Shown: positions 1 through 6,824 of the stretch, in pieces | Layout: every line of letters begins with the position of its first letter | Numbering within the stretch: position 1 is the stretch's first letter | Assembly (NCBI GenBank): GCA_947465275.1 | Contig: CANIAI010000007.1 | Location: 1-20,078, forward strand | Source: Acidobacteriota bacterium | GTDB lineage: Bacteria; Acidobacteriota; Vicinamibacteria; Vicinamibacterales; UBA2999 | Length of the DNA: 20,078 nt | Direction of reading: 5' to 3' | Program-made: the position numbers and the translations under genes | The notes under the pieces: model-generated | The model's database searches: none | Told to the model about the DNA's origin: nothing | What the model saw: the letters and a program-made list of their open reading frames with translations, nothing else

Positions 1-693
1 ACCGGGCTCACGGCCGAGCAGTTCATCGTCTGCCTCCAGAACCACGACCAGGTGGGGAACCGCGCGACCGGCGACCGGCTGCACGCCGGCGTCGATGCGG
101 CGATCTGGCGCGCGGCCACCGCGCTACTGCTGCTCGGGCCGCAGACGCCGCTCCTCTTCATGGGGCAGGAGTGGGCGGCCTCGTCGCCCTTCCTGTATTT
201 CACCGCCCATGACGCCGCACTCGGCGAGGCGGTCACCCGCGGCCGCCGGGACGAGTTCGGCACGTTCGCCTCGTTCACCGGTGCAGCGGCCGACCTGATT
301 CCCGACCCGCAGGCGCTGACGACCTTCCACGCGAGCTGCCTGCGCTGGGACGAGCGCGACCAGCCCGACCATGCCCGCGTGCTGGCGCTCACCCGCGCGC
401 TGCTGGCCCTGCGCACCGCCACCCCGGCCGCGGCCGGCGACCGCGCGACGGCACAGGCGATCGATGACGAGCTCCTCGCGTTCACGCGCGGACCGCTGCT
501 GGTGCTCGTGCGGCTGTCGGGACACGGCAGCGTCGTGTTGCCCGACGGGGACGGGCCTCCGCTCGAGATTGCGCTCTCCACCGAGGATCCGGCGTTCGTG
601 CCCGACCCGTGCCCCGTGGTGAACAGCGACGAGCACCCGGTTCAGGTGGTGTTCCATCGACCGGGCGCGGTCGTGCTCCGCAGCCGGCCGTGA
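1..693 (+). CDS. treZ: Malto-oligosyltrehalose trehalohydrolase, C-terminal part (5' truncated)
   Basis: The reading frame is open from base 1 and ends at TGA 691-693, so about 230 residues of the 3' part are present. The stretch QNHDQVGNRA (Asp at residue 16 of the fragment) is the conserved NHDQ region of GH13 enzymes. The following GPQTPLLFMGQEW and the 'FLYFTAH' to 'FGTFASF' segment are typical of TreZ rather than of glycogen branching or debranching enzymes. The end is a beta-sandwich-like C-terminal domain. In this family the enzyme releases trehalose from maltooligosyl-trehalose made by TreY, in the cytoplasm, giving a compatible solute for drying or osmotic stress. TreY and TreX would be expected upstream, outside the window. 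A GTG at 52 could be taken as a start, but it lies inside the conserved region, so the gene begins before the window. Confidence 0.88.
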   Translation, partial: TGLTAEQFIVCLQNHDQVGNRATGDRLHAGVDAAIWRAATALLLLGPQTPLLFMGQEWAASSPFLYFTAHDAALGEAVTRGRRDEFGTFASFTGAAADLIPDPQALTTFHASCLRWDERDQPDHARVLALTRALLALRTATPAAAGDRATAQAIDDELLAFTRGPLLVLVRLSGHGSVVLPDGDGPPLEIALSTEDPAFVPDPCPVVNSDEHPVQVVFHRPGAVVLRSRP

Positions 694-761
694 TGTCGGC
701 CTTGCGCTTGCACCGCGACGGATCACACCCGAGCACACACCCCGTTGACGGAGGCTGACGC

Positions 762-1289
762 ATGGCAATGGACACGATCGAGGAACTCTTCGAGCACGAG
801 CTGAAGGACATCTACTCCGCCGAGCACTCGTTGCTCGAGGCGCTGGACCAGATGGCCAGTGAGAGCCAGGAGAAGGACATCAAGAAGGCGTACCAGCAGC
901 ACCGCAAGGAGACGCAGGGGCAGATCAAGCGGCTCGACAAGATCTTCAAGTCGCTCGGACAGTCGCCCGAGGCGGAAACCTGTCCGGGCATCGAGGGGCT
1001 CATCAAGGAGAAGAAGGTCTTCATGCGCGAGAAGCCTTCGCCGGAGCTGCTCGAGTTCTACAACATCGGCGCGGCCCAGAAGACCGAGCGGTACGAGATC
1101 ACCGCGTACGAGAGCCTGATCGACATGGCCGGCAAGCTCGGGCTGCAGGACGCGGTCGGCCTGCTCGAGGAGACGCTGCAGGAGGAAGAGGCGACGCTCA
1201 ACAAGTTGAAGGCGATCGCGTCCGAATTCGACGTCGAGGACGAGGACGAGGCCGAGATGGAGGACGAGCAGGACGAACAGCCGGTGTGA
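762..1289 (+). CDS. DUF892 / YciE-YciF type ferritin-like stress protein
   Basis: The 175-residue protein starts at ATG 762, with GGAGG at 750-754 seven bases upstream; a second in-frame ATG at 768 is too far from that site. The opening 'TIEELFEHELKDIYSAEHSLLEAL' style helix, with Glu and His spaced for a diiron four-helix bundle, matches the DUF892 (YciE/YciF) ferritin-like family. The repeated E-x6-Y and H-R-K-E-T helices, and a later YEI-x4-YE motif, fit the same fold. The last 20 residues are a very acidic tail (many Glu and Asp). Family members are induced by general stress; their exact chemistry is not established, and iron or peroxide handling is inferred. It lies 68 bases after treZ on the same strand, so cotranscription is possible but unproven. 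Confidence 0.85.
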   Translation: MAMDTIEELFEHELKDIYSAEHSLLEALDQMASESQEKDIKKAYQQHRKETQGQIKRLDKIFKSLGQSPEAETCPGIEGLIKEKKVFMREKPSPELLEFYNIGAAQKTERYEITAYESLIDMAGKLGLQDAVGLLEETLQEEEATLNKLKAIASEFDVEDEDEAEMEDEQDEQPV

Positions 1290-1366
1290 CATTTTTCGCG
1301 GCACACCGGCACCTCCGACAGACAGGCGTGATCGCGCGGGATTCACAGGGGACGCGCGGTCACGCT

Positions 1367-1375
1367 TGTTACAAT
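1367..1375 (+). promoter_or_regulatory. Extended -10 promoter for DUF2934-ligD
   Basis: TGTTACAAT at 1367-1375 is a TGnTACAAT extended -10 element. No good -35 hexamer lies 16-18 bases upstream, as is common with extended -10 promoters. Transcription would begin near 1382 and give a leader of about 78 bases before the GTG or ATG region at 1460. This is a sequence match only. Confidence 0.45.
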
Positions 1376-1459
1376 GGCCGGGGCCTGCACGCGGCCCCGC
1401 GTGCCTGCGGTTCGCCCTCGACGTGCGAGGGCCGGCCGCGCCGGAAGATGGTGTGAACG

Positions 1460-1735
1460 ATGGCCAAGAAGAAGAGTCCTGATCCCGCTGCCGCACCCGC
1501 GCCCCGTCCCCGCGCCGCGGCGAGCACCCCGAAGAGCACGACCCGAAAGAAGAGCGCCTCTGCCGCCGGCAGCCTCGTGATCGAGCAGACGGTCACGCGC
1601 ATCACCTACACGCCGTCGGCCGACGAGATTGCCGAGGCGGCGTACCATCGCTTCCTCAGCCGTGGCGGTCACCACGGCGGCGATTTCGACGACTGGCTCG
1701 AGGCCGAGCGCGAACTGCGCGAACGCCAGGGGTGA
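1460..1735 (+). CDS. DUF2934 domain protein
   Basis: This 91-residue protein has two parts. Residues 1 to about 38 are Lys/Ala/Pro-rich, basic and probably disordered. Residues from about 55 on carry 'EIAEAAYHRFLSRGG' and 'DDWLEAERELRER', the two helices that define DUF2934 (AYxRxxxRG ... DDWxxAErel). The function of this family is unknown; members are short and frequent in acidobacteria and proteobacteria. Only 51 bases separate it from ligD on the same strand, so the two are likely one transcript. The basic tail could bind nucleic acid, which would fit a ligase partner, but that is inference. Confidence 0.8.
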   Translation: MAKKKSPDPAAAPAPRPRAAASTPKSTTRKKSASAAGSLVIEQTVTRITYTPSADEIAEAAYHRFLSRGGHHGGDFDDWLEAERELRERQG

Positions 1736-1786
1736 GCCCGACGAGCTGACATCCGGCGCGCACGGCCGGCGCCGCGGGAGCCGCAC

Positions 1787-3964
1787 GTGAAGCACCATCA
1801 GCGGTGGCACGACGATCCGGCGCGCGTGCGGCCGATGCTCGCGACGCTGGGCGAGGCGCCGCTCCAGTCCGGGAGCTGGGCGTACGAACCGAAGTACGAC
1901 GGCATCCGGGCGCTCATCGCAATCGAGCCGTCGGCCGGGTCTCGGGGCTCGCTGCCGCGCGTCCGCATCTGGTCGCGCCTCGGCAACGAGAAGGGCGCGC
2001 AGTTCCCGGCGCTCGTCGAGGCGCTCGCCCACGCCACGCGGCAGGTCACCACGCCGCTGCTCGTCGATGGGGAGATCGTCGCCCTCGATACGGATGGCGA
2101 ACCCGTCGGCTTCCAGCACCTGCAGCGAGGGTCGACCGACCTCGCCTTCATGGCGTTCGACCTGCTGCGCCAGGGCGCGGACGACCTGCGCGGCGAGCCG
2201 CTGCGTGTGCGCCGCGCACGGCTCGATGCGGTATGGCCGCACACCCCACGAGGCGCGGGCCGACTGAGCGAACAGATCGTCGGGGGCGGCGAGGCCCTCT
2301 TCGCCAGGGCGCGGCAACTCGGGTGGGAGGGCATCATCGCCAAGCGGGTCGACGCCCCGTACGCCACCGCCCGCCGCTCGCCCGACTGGATCAAGGTGAA
2401 GCTCGTGCGGCACCAGACCTGCGTCGTCGGCGGCTGGACCGAACCGCGTGGCGCGCGCCGGCACTTCGGCGCCCTGCTGCTGGGCGTGTACACCACCGAG
2501 GGCCGGCTGCAGTACATCGGGCACACCGGCACCGGCTTCAGCGAGGCCGAGCTCGCGCGGGTCGCGTCGCGGCTCCGGCCGCTCGAGATTCCGCGGTCGC
2601 CGTTCTCCCCCGTGCCGAAGACCAACGAGCGCCCCCACTGGACCACGCCGTCGCTCGTCGCCGAGGTGAAGTTCACCGAGTGGACGGCCGACGACAAGCT
2701 GCGCCATCCGACCTACCTGGGGCTGCGCGACGATGTGCGGCCCGAGACCGTGGCGCGTGAGCCGCAGACGCCGCAGCAACCGGCCTCGCCGCCACCCGGA
2801 CGCGCGAGACGCGCGGCAGCGACGATGCCGTCGCGGCCGCGTGCCGCCGACGTCCCGGCGGGCGGTGAGTCGGTACAGGGACTCCTGGATCAGCTCGACA
2901 CCATCCAGGAGGCCGGCGGCCGCGGCGTGCTGCAGTTCGCCGACGGCGCGCGGCTCGACGTCACCAATCTCGGGAAGGTGTTCTGGCCCGAGCTGAAGCT
3001 CACCAAGGGCGACCTCTTCCGCCACTACGTGCGGGTCGCGCCGGTCATCCTGCCGGTGCTCGACGGCCGTCCGCTGGTGATGAAGCGCTACCCGAACGGC
3101 ATTGCCGGACAGCCGTTCTACCAGCACCGCGCCACCGAGCGCATCCCGGCGGCCGTGCAGGTGGCCACGGTGCAGGCGGGCGACGAGGAACGGCCGCACG
3201 TCATCGGCGGCACGCTGCCGTCCCTGCTCTACACCGTCCAGCTCGGCGCGATCTCGCAGGACCCGTGGTTCTCGCGCGTCGGGTGGGAAGGCATCGTCGA
3301 TCACGTCGCCCTCGACCTCGATCCGCCCGATGGCATGCGCTTCCGGCGCGTGCTCGACCTGGCGTGCTGGATTCGCGACGAGCTCGAGACCCTGGGCGCG
3401 GTCGGGGTGCCGAAGACCTCCGGCTCCGGCGGGCTGCACGTCTACGTGCGGATGCCCCCCGGCACGCCGTACGACGCCGGGTTGCTGTACGCGCAGATCG
3501 TCGCGACGATGGTGGCGCGCAAGCACCCGAAGGCCGCGACCGTCGAGCGGTCGATTGCGGCCCGCGGCAACCGCATCTACGTCGACTACCTGCAGAACAT
3601 CCAGGGGAAGACGCTCGCGAGCGCCTACAGCGTGCGCGCCAACCCGTTCGCCGGCGTGTCGACGCCGCTCACCTGGGACGAGGTCGAGGCCGGGGTGTCA
3701 CCACGCGACTTCACGCTGTCGTCGTTCCCAACACGGCTGGCCGACGCCGGCGACCTCTGGTCGACGTTGCGCGCGAGCCCCCCGGCGGACCTCCGCGCGG
3801 TGCTCCGCTACGCCGAGCCGGTCGGTACGTCGGGCGCATCCACGGTGCGGACGACGAGCGCCACGACGAAGGGGAGCGCCAGGGGGAAGACGAGCGCCAC
3901 GACGAAGGCGCGCGGCACACGGAAGGCGCCGGCGAAGACACACACCTCGAAGACGACGCGCTGA
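1787..3964 (+). CDS. ligD: ATP-dependent DNA ligase D, ligase-polymerase (LIG-POL) form
   Basis: The 725-residue protein starts at GTG 1787, with GGGAG at 1776-1780 six bases upstream. Residues about 15-330 are the ligase: adenylated Lys36 in EPKYDGIR, motif IV EGIIAK (181-186) and motif V WIKVKL (from 201). A Pro/Ala/Arg-rich linker follows at about 330-370. Residues about 370-670 are the primase-type polymerase, with catalytic Asp510 and Asp512 in ALDLDPP, the SGSGGLHVYV motif and Asp600 in YVDYLQN. The phosphoesterase domain of mycobacterial and Pseudomonas LigD is absent, so the layout is that of Bacillus LigD. In the family, it fills and seals double-strand breaks with Ku in non-homologous end joining. 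The last 40 residues are a Thr/Lys/Arg/Ala tail containing a 19-bp direct repeat (3854-3872 and 3890-3908). No ku gene is in the window. Confidence 0.95.
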   Translation: MKHHQRWHDDPARVRPMLATLGEAPLQSGSWAYEPKYDGIRALIAIEPSAGSRGSLPRVRIWSRLGNEKGAQFPALVEALAHATRQVTTPLLVDGEIVALDTDGEPVGFQHLQRGSTDLAFMAFDLLRQGADDLRGEPLRVRRARLDAVWPHTPRGAGRLSEQIVGGGEALFARARQLGWEGIIAKRVDAPYATARRSPDWIKVKLVRHQTCVVGGWTEPRGARRHFGALLLGVYTTEGRLQYIGHTGTGFSEAELARVASRLRPLEIPRSPFSPVPKTNERPHWTTPSLVAEVKFTEWTADDKLRHPTYLGLRDDVRPETVAREPQTPQQPASPPPGRARRAAATMPSRPRAADVPAGGESVQGLLDQLDTIQEAGGRGVLQFADGARLDVTNLGKVFWPELKLTKGDLFRHYVRVAPVILPVLDGRPLVMKRYPNGIAGQPFYQHRATERIPAAVQVATVQAGDEERPHVIGGTLPSLLYTVQLGAISQDPWFSRVGWEGIVDHVALDLDPPDGMRFRRVLDLACWIRDELETLGAVGVPKTSGSGGLHVYVRMPPGTPYDAGLLYAQIVATMVARKHPKAATVERSIAARGNRIYVDYLQNIQGKTLASAYSVRANPFAGVSTPLTWDEVEAGVSPRDFTLSSFPTRLADAGDLWSTLRASPPADLRAVLRYAEPVGTSGASTVRTTSATTKGSARGKTSATTKARGTRKAPAKTHTSKTTR
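3854..3908 (+). repeat. 19-bp direct repeat in ligD tail
   Basis: ACGAGCGCCACGACGAAGG occurs identically at 3854-3872 and 3890-3908, both in the same reading phase and encoding a TSATTK-like segment. It makes the basic Thr/Lys-rich C-terminal tail of LigD and probably arose by local duplication. Confidence 0.8.
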
Positions 3965-3979
3965 GCCCGTACGCGCGTC

Positions 3980-4014
3980 GCCCCCGGAAACGGCGCCGGG
4001 CCGTGACCGGGGGC
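3980..4014. terminator. Bidirectional hairpin between convergent genes
   Basis: GCCCCCGG (3980-3987) pairs perfectly with CCGGGGGC (4007-4014). Inside it, ACGGC (3990-3994) pairs with GCCGT (4000-4004) around a five-base loop, leaving a symmetric two-base internal loop. It starts 15 bases after the ligD stop and lies 25 bases past the stop of the convergent acidic gene, where a shared terminator would be expected. There is no U-tract, so intrinsic termination would be weak or factor-assisted. Confidence 0.55.
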
Positions 4015-4038
4015 GATGTCGTTCAGCTGCGCCGGGCG

Positions 4039-4215
4039 TCAGCGCGAGCGCCACCCCGCGTGGCCGATCTCGCGCTCGCCGGCATCGAGCGTTTCCTCGT
4101 CGTCCTCATCGGCCTCGAGGTCGTCGTCTTCGTCGTCCTCGAACTCCTCATCGTCCGCACCGCGGACGTCGTCCTCGAGCGGCTCGTCCCGCTCCTGCTC
4201 GTCGCGTTCTGCCAT
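4039..4215 (-). CDS. Highly acidic small protein, 58 residues
   Basis: This minus-strand frame starts at ATG 4215-4213 and stops at TGA 4041-4039. Just upstream on the minus strand is GCGGAGG, five bases before the ATG, which is one of the best ribosome sites in the window. The product begins MAERDEQERDEP and its middle is almost all Asp and Glu (for example EEFEDDEDDDLEADEDDEE). It ends in a neutral or basic tail with Gly-His-Ala-Gly-Trp. I recognise no family. Such acidic mini-proteins can act as nucleic-acid mimics, metal or cation binders, or chaperone-like clients, and nothing here decides among these. It converges with ligD across a hairpin and diverges from the tRNA-Arg promoter. The ribosome site and clean stop argue for a real gene, though low complexity leaves some doubt. 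Confidence 0.6.
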   Translation of the reverse strand: MAERDEQERDEPLEDDVRGADDEEFEDDEDDDLEADEDDEETLDAGEREIGHAGWRSR

Positions 4216-4264
4216 GGGTGCCTCCGCGACTCCTCCGTAGCAACGGGAGTACCGTGCACCCCCG

Positions 4265-4273
4265 TGCTATGAT
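4265..4273 (+). promoter_or_regulatory. Extended -10 promoter of the tRNA-Arg pair
   Basis: TGCTATGAT at 4265-4273 fits TGnTATGAT, an extended -10 element. It ends 14 bases before the first base of tRNA-Arg(UCG), putting the transcript start about 7 bases ahead of the mature 5' end. No clear -35 is visible. The second tRNA, 61 bases after the first, is probably on the same transcript. Confidence 0.6.
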
Positions 4274-4287
4274 TTCTCGTTGTTGCC

Positions 4288-4364
<77 letters not shown>

Positions 4365-4425
4365 GTTCTTCCGGCTGGTCCCCCGGTTCGCGGCGACTGA
4401 CAATTGAACGACCTCCCCACGACAC

Positions 4426-4499
4426 GCGCCCGTAGCTCAGCTGGATAGAGCGTTCGCCTCCGGAGCGAAAGGCCGCAGGTTCGAATCCTGCCGGGCGCA
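4426..4499 (+). tRNA. tRNA-Arg (anticodon CCG)
   Basis: The acceptor, D and T arms are almost identical to those of the preceding tRNA. The anticodon arm is TTCGC-CTCCGGA-GCGAA with anticodon CCG, reading CGG. After discriminator A at 4499 the DNA reads CCG, so the terminal CCA is not encoded and must be added by nucleotidyltransferase. The two genes look like a tandem duplication whose anticodon arms diverged. Confidence 0.95.
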
Positions 4500-4599
4500 C
4501 CGCCTTCCCTTCCACCACGGCACACTGCTCCCGCAGACCCGCAAGGCCTGCACGGCACTGCGCTCGACGGCCCATGAGTTCCTGACCGGTCCGGGCCAG

Positions 4600-4630
4600 T
4601 TGACGCGGATTTTTCCTCGCGTGCGCTAAA
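4600..4630 (+). promoter_or_regulatory. Possible promoter of the hybrid kinase
   Basis: TTGACG at 4600-4605 matches a -35 hexamer. GCTAAA at 4625-4630 is a weak -10 candidate at a long 19-base spacing. It precedes the kinase GTG at 4661 by about 30 bases. Only the -35 half is convincing. Confidence 0.3.
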
Positions 4631-4660
4631 GGGGAGCTGTTGCCGACCGATAGCTGAGCT

Positions 4661-6286
4661 GTGCGCGACGCACAGGGGCTTCCCCGTTACCCGAATCCCG
4701 ACTCCACGCAGGCCGACCCCGTCGAGACCGACCGCGATCGCACGCGCGAACTGCAGCAGCTGCAGCGGGCGCTCGACCAGCATGCGCTCGTCTCGATCAC
4801 CGACCCCAACGGGACGATCCTCTACGCGAACGACCACTTCTGCGATGTCTCGGGCTACGCGAGGGACGAGCTGATCGGCCGGACGCACCAGATGCTGGCG
4901 AGCCAGACGCATTCAAGGGCGTTCTGGACGCATTTCTGGGCAACTATCCGCGCCGGCCGCAGCTGGCGCGGCGAGATCTGCAACCGGGCGAAGAGCGGCG
5001 CGCTCTTCTGGGTGGCCGCGACCGTCACGCCGCTGATGGGGCGCGACGGCAAGCCGACGCGCTACATCGCCATCCGCACTGACATCACCGAGCAGAAGGC
5101 CGCCGAAGAGGCACTGCGAGACGCCCGCGACGCCGCCGACCGCGCGAACCGCGCGAAGAGCGACTTCCTGGCGAGCATGAGCCACGAGATCCGCACGCCG
5201 ATGAACGGCGTGATCGGCTTCGCCAACCTGCTGCTCGAGACGGCACTCACCGAAGAGCAGAAACAGTACGCCGCCATCATCGCGTCGTCCGGGGCGACGC
5301 TGATGACGATTCTCGACGACATCCTCGACTTCTCGAAGGTCGAGGCGGGGAAGCTGACCCTCGAGCCGATCCCGGTCGACCTGCCGCGGCTGCTCGCCGA
5401 ATCGCTCGCCCTCATGGAGGCACGGGCGCGCGAGAAGCAGCTCGGGCTCGTCCTCCACGGCGAGCCAGGGCTGCCGGCGCGCGTGCTGGCCGACCCCGGA
5501 CGGCTGCGTCAGGTGCTGCTCAACCTGCTCGGCAACGCGGTGAAGTTCACCGAGCGCGGCGAGGTGCGCCTGCGGGCCGTGCGGCTCGACGACCACCTGC
5601 GCTTCTCGGTCGAGGACACCGGCATCGGCATCCCCGCCGACGTGCTGCCGCAGCTGTTCCAGAGTTTCACGCAGGCCGATCGCTCGACGACCCGGCGCTT
5701 CGGCGGCACCGGGCTGGGACTCGCGATCTCGAAGCGGCTCGTGCAGCTGATGAAGGGCGACATCGTCGTCGAGAGCACGCCCGGCGCGGGCTCGACGTTC
5801 CACGTGATCGTCCCGTATGTGGCGGTGCCGGATGCTCCCGCGCTCACCCCGTCGTCGTCCCCGGCGGCCGCATCGGCCCAGCGCTTCGACGGCCTGCGCG
5901 TGCTCGTGGCCGAAGACAACCCCGCCAACGCGCTGCTCACCTCACGGCTGCTGACGAAGGCGGGCTGCCATCTCGACGTCGCCGGCAACGGAGAACTCGC
6001 GGTCGCGCAGTGGGGACGGGCGCGTTACGACCTGGTGCTGATGGACTGCCAGATGCCGCTGATGGACGGCTTCGAGGCGACCCGCACCATCCGCGCCCTC
6101 GAGGCGCAGGACCCCTCGATCGGTCGCACGCGCATCGTCGCCCTCACCGCCGGCGTGCTGACGCACGAGCGCGACGCCTGCCGCGAGGCGGGGATGGACG
6201 ACATCCTGTCGAAGCCGCTCCTCCGCGCCGCGCTCATGGCCTGTCTCGAGACCGCGTCAACGCTGCGGGCCAGTCGCGCCGCCTGA
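4661..6286 (+). CDS. PAS hybrid histidine kinase with receiver domain
   Basis: The 541-residue protein starts at GTG 4661; a stop at 4655-4657 rules out a start just upstream, and no strong ribosome site is seen. Domains in order: PAS at about 30-145 ('TDPNGTILYANDHFCDVSGY', with the PAC end 'RYIAIRTDITEQK'); HisKA with His175 in MSHEIRTP; HATPase_c with the N box around Asn288 and the G1 box at Asp319 (DTGIGIP), then GGTGLGLAIS; and a receiver at about 412-530 with Glu418-Asp419 and phospho-acceptor Asp462 in LVLMDCQMPLMDG. There is no membrane segment, so it should sense a cytoplasmic signal or use a PAS cofactor. It lacks a phosphotransfer (Hpt) domain, and no response regulator adjoins it, so it is an orphan whose output lies elsewhere. 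The identity is certain at family level; the signal is unknown. Confidence 0.93.
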   Translation: MRDAQGLPRYPNPDSTQADPVETDRDRTRELQQLQRALDQHALVSITDPNGTILYANDHFCDVSGYARDELIGRTHQMLASQTHSRAFWTHFWATIRAGRSWRGEICNRAKSGALFWVAATVTPLMGRDGKPTRYIAIRTDITEQKAAEEALRDARDAADRANRAKSDFLASMSHEIRTPMNGVIGFANLLLETALTEEQKQYAAIIASSGATLMTILDDILDFSKVEAGKLTLEPIPVDLPRLLAESLALMEARAREKQLGLVLHGEPGLPARVLADPGRLRQVLLNLLGNAVKFTERGEVRLRAVRLDDHLRFSVEDTGIGIPADVLPQLFQSFTQADRSTTRRFGGTGLGLAISKRLVQLMKGDIVVESTPGAGSTFHVIVPYVAVPDAPALTPSSSPAAASAQRFDGLRVLVAEDNPANALLTSRLLTKAGCHLDVAGNGELAVAQWGRARYDLVLMDCQMPLMDGFEATRTIRALEAQDPSIGRTRIVALTAGVLTHERDACREAGMDDILSKPLLRAALMACLETASTLRASRAA

Positions 6287-6453
6287 GGGCGCGCGGGCGC
6301 CGCCGACGGGCCGCATGGACGGATTCGCAGGCGCGGGGACAGCCTCGTGCGCGCGGGGACGGTCGTGAGTGGGGAGGGGGTGCTGGCCCGCTGACGCGCG
6401 AGGCGCAGCCGGAACCAGGAGAGAAGAAGAAGAAGCTGGGGGAGCGGTGAGTA

Positions 6454-6479
6454 ACGCCGTCGACCTCAGTCGGCGGCGT
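6454..6479. terminator. Hairpin between the hybrid kinase and csp
   Basis: Bases 6454-6464 pair with 6469-6479 as an 11-bp stem around a CTCA loop. One T-G pair (6460/6473) is a wobble in plus-strand RNA and an A-C mismatch in minus-strand RNA. It lies 24 bases beyond the csp stop and 170 past the kinase stop. There is no U-tract. It probably ends transcripts from one or both convergent genes. Confidence 0.5.
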
Positions 6480-6502
6480 CCCTCGGTGGTGCGTGCCTCT
6501 TC

Positions 6503-6706
6503 TTACGAGAGGCGGACGTTTTCGGCGCGCGGGCCCTTCGGACCCTGGCCCACGTCAAACGTCACGTTCTGGCCCTCGCGCAGCGAATCGAATCGCTCGG
6601 AGCAGGCGGACGAGTGGAAGAAGTACTCGGTGCCGTTTTCGGCGAGGATGAACCCGAAACCCTTGTCAGAGACAAGACGCTTGATCGTGCCAGTCGTGGA
6701 TGCCAT
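6503..6706 (-). CDS. csp: Cold shock protein (CspA family)
   Basis: This 67-residue single cold shock domain has RNP1 KGFGFI at 15-20 and RNP2-like YFFHSS at 28-33, at the usual family length. It binds single-stranded RNA or DNA and acts as an RNA chaperone in the cytoplasm. AGGTAA lies a few bases before the ATG on the minus strand. The 118-base gap back to the oxidoreductase stop is AT-richer than its surroundings and could carry its own promoter and a structured leader, as in many csp genes. An inverted repeat AAATGCC/GGCATTT (6783-6789 and 6818-6824) lies there. Confidence 0.96.
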   Translation of the reverse strand: MASTTGTIKRLVSDKGFGFILAENGTEYFFHSSACSERFDSLREGQNVTFDVGQGPKGPRAENVRLS

Positions 6707-6782
6707 TCGAAGTTACCTGCGGTCTTTCAGACGTTCGTGAGTGAGTGTTACAGAGATAGAGAGCGTACCGCACTTTCGGCTG

Positions 6783-6824
6783 AAATGCCGGAAAACCTTA
6801 CAGCTGAGCAAGAAAAAGGCATTT
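6783..6824. repeat. Inverted repeat upstream of csp
   Basis: AAATGCC at 6783-6789 is the exact complement of GGCATTT at 6818-6824, with a 28-base loop. The second arm abuts the stop codon of the oxidoreductase (TAG, 6827-6825 on the minus strand). It could be a read-through control or a leader structure for csp. The stem is only 7 bp, so chance is possible. Confidence 0.3.

Noticed and set aside
1343..3526. Long minus-strand frame (727 codons) opposite ligD
   Set aside because: LigD on the plus strand has all catalytic motifs. The minus frame is Arg/Gly/Ala/His-rich with no motif, a usual shadow in 70% GC DNA.
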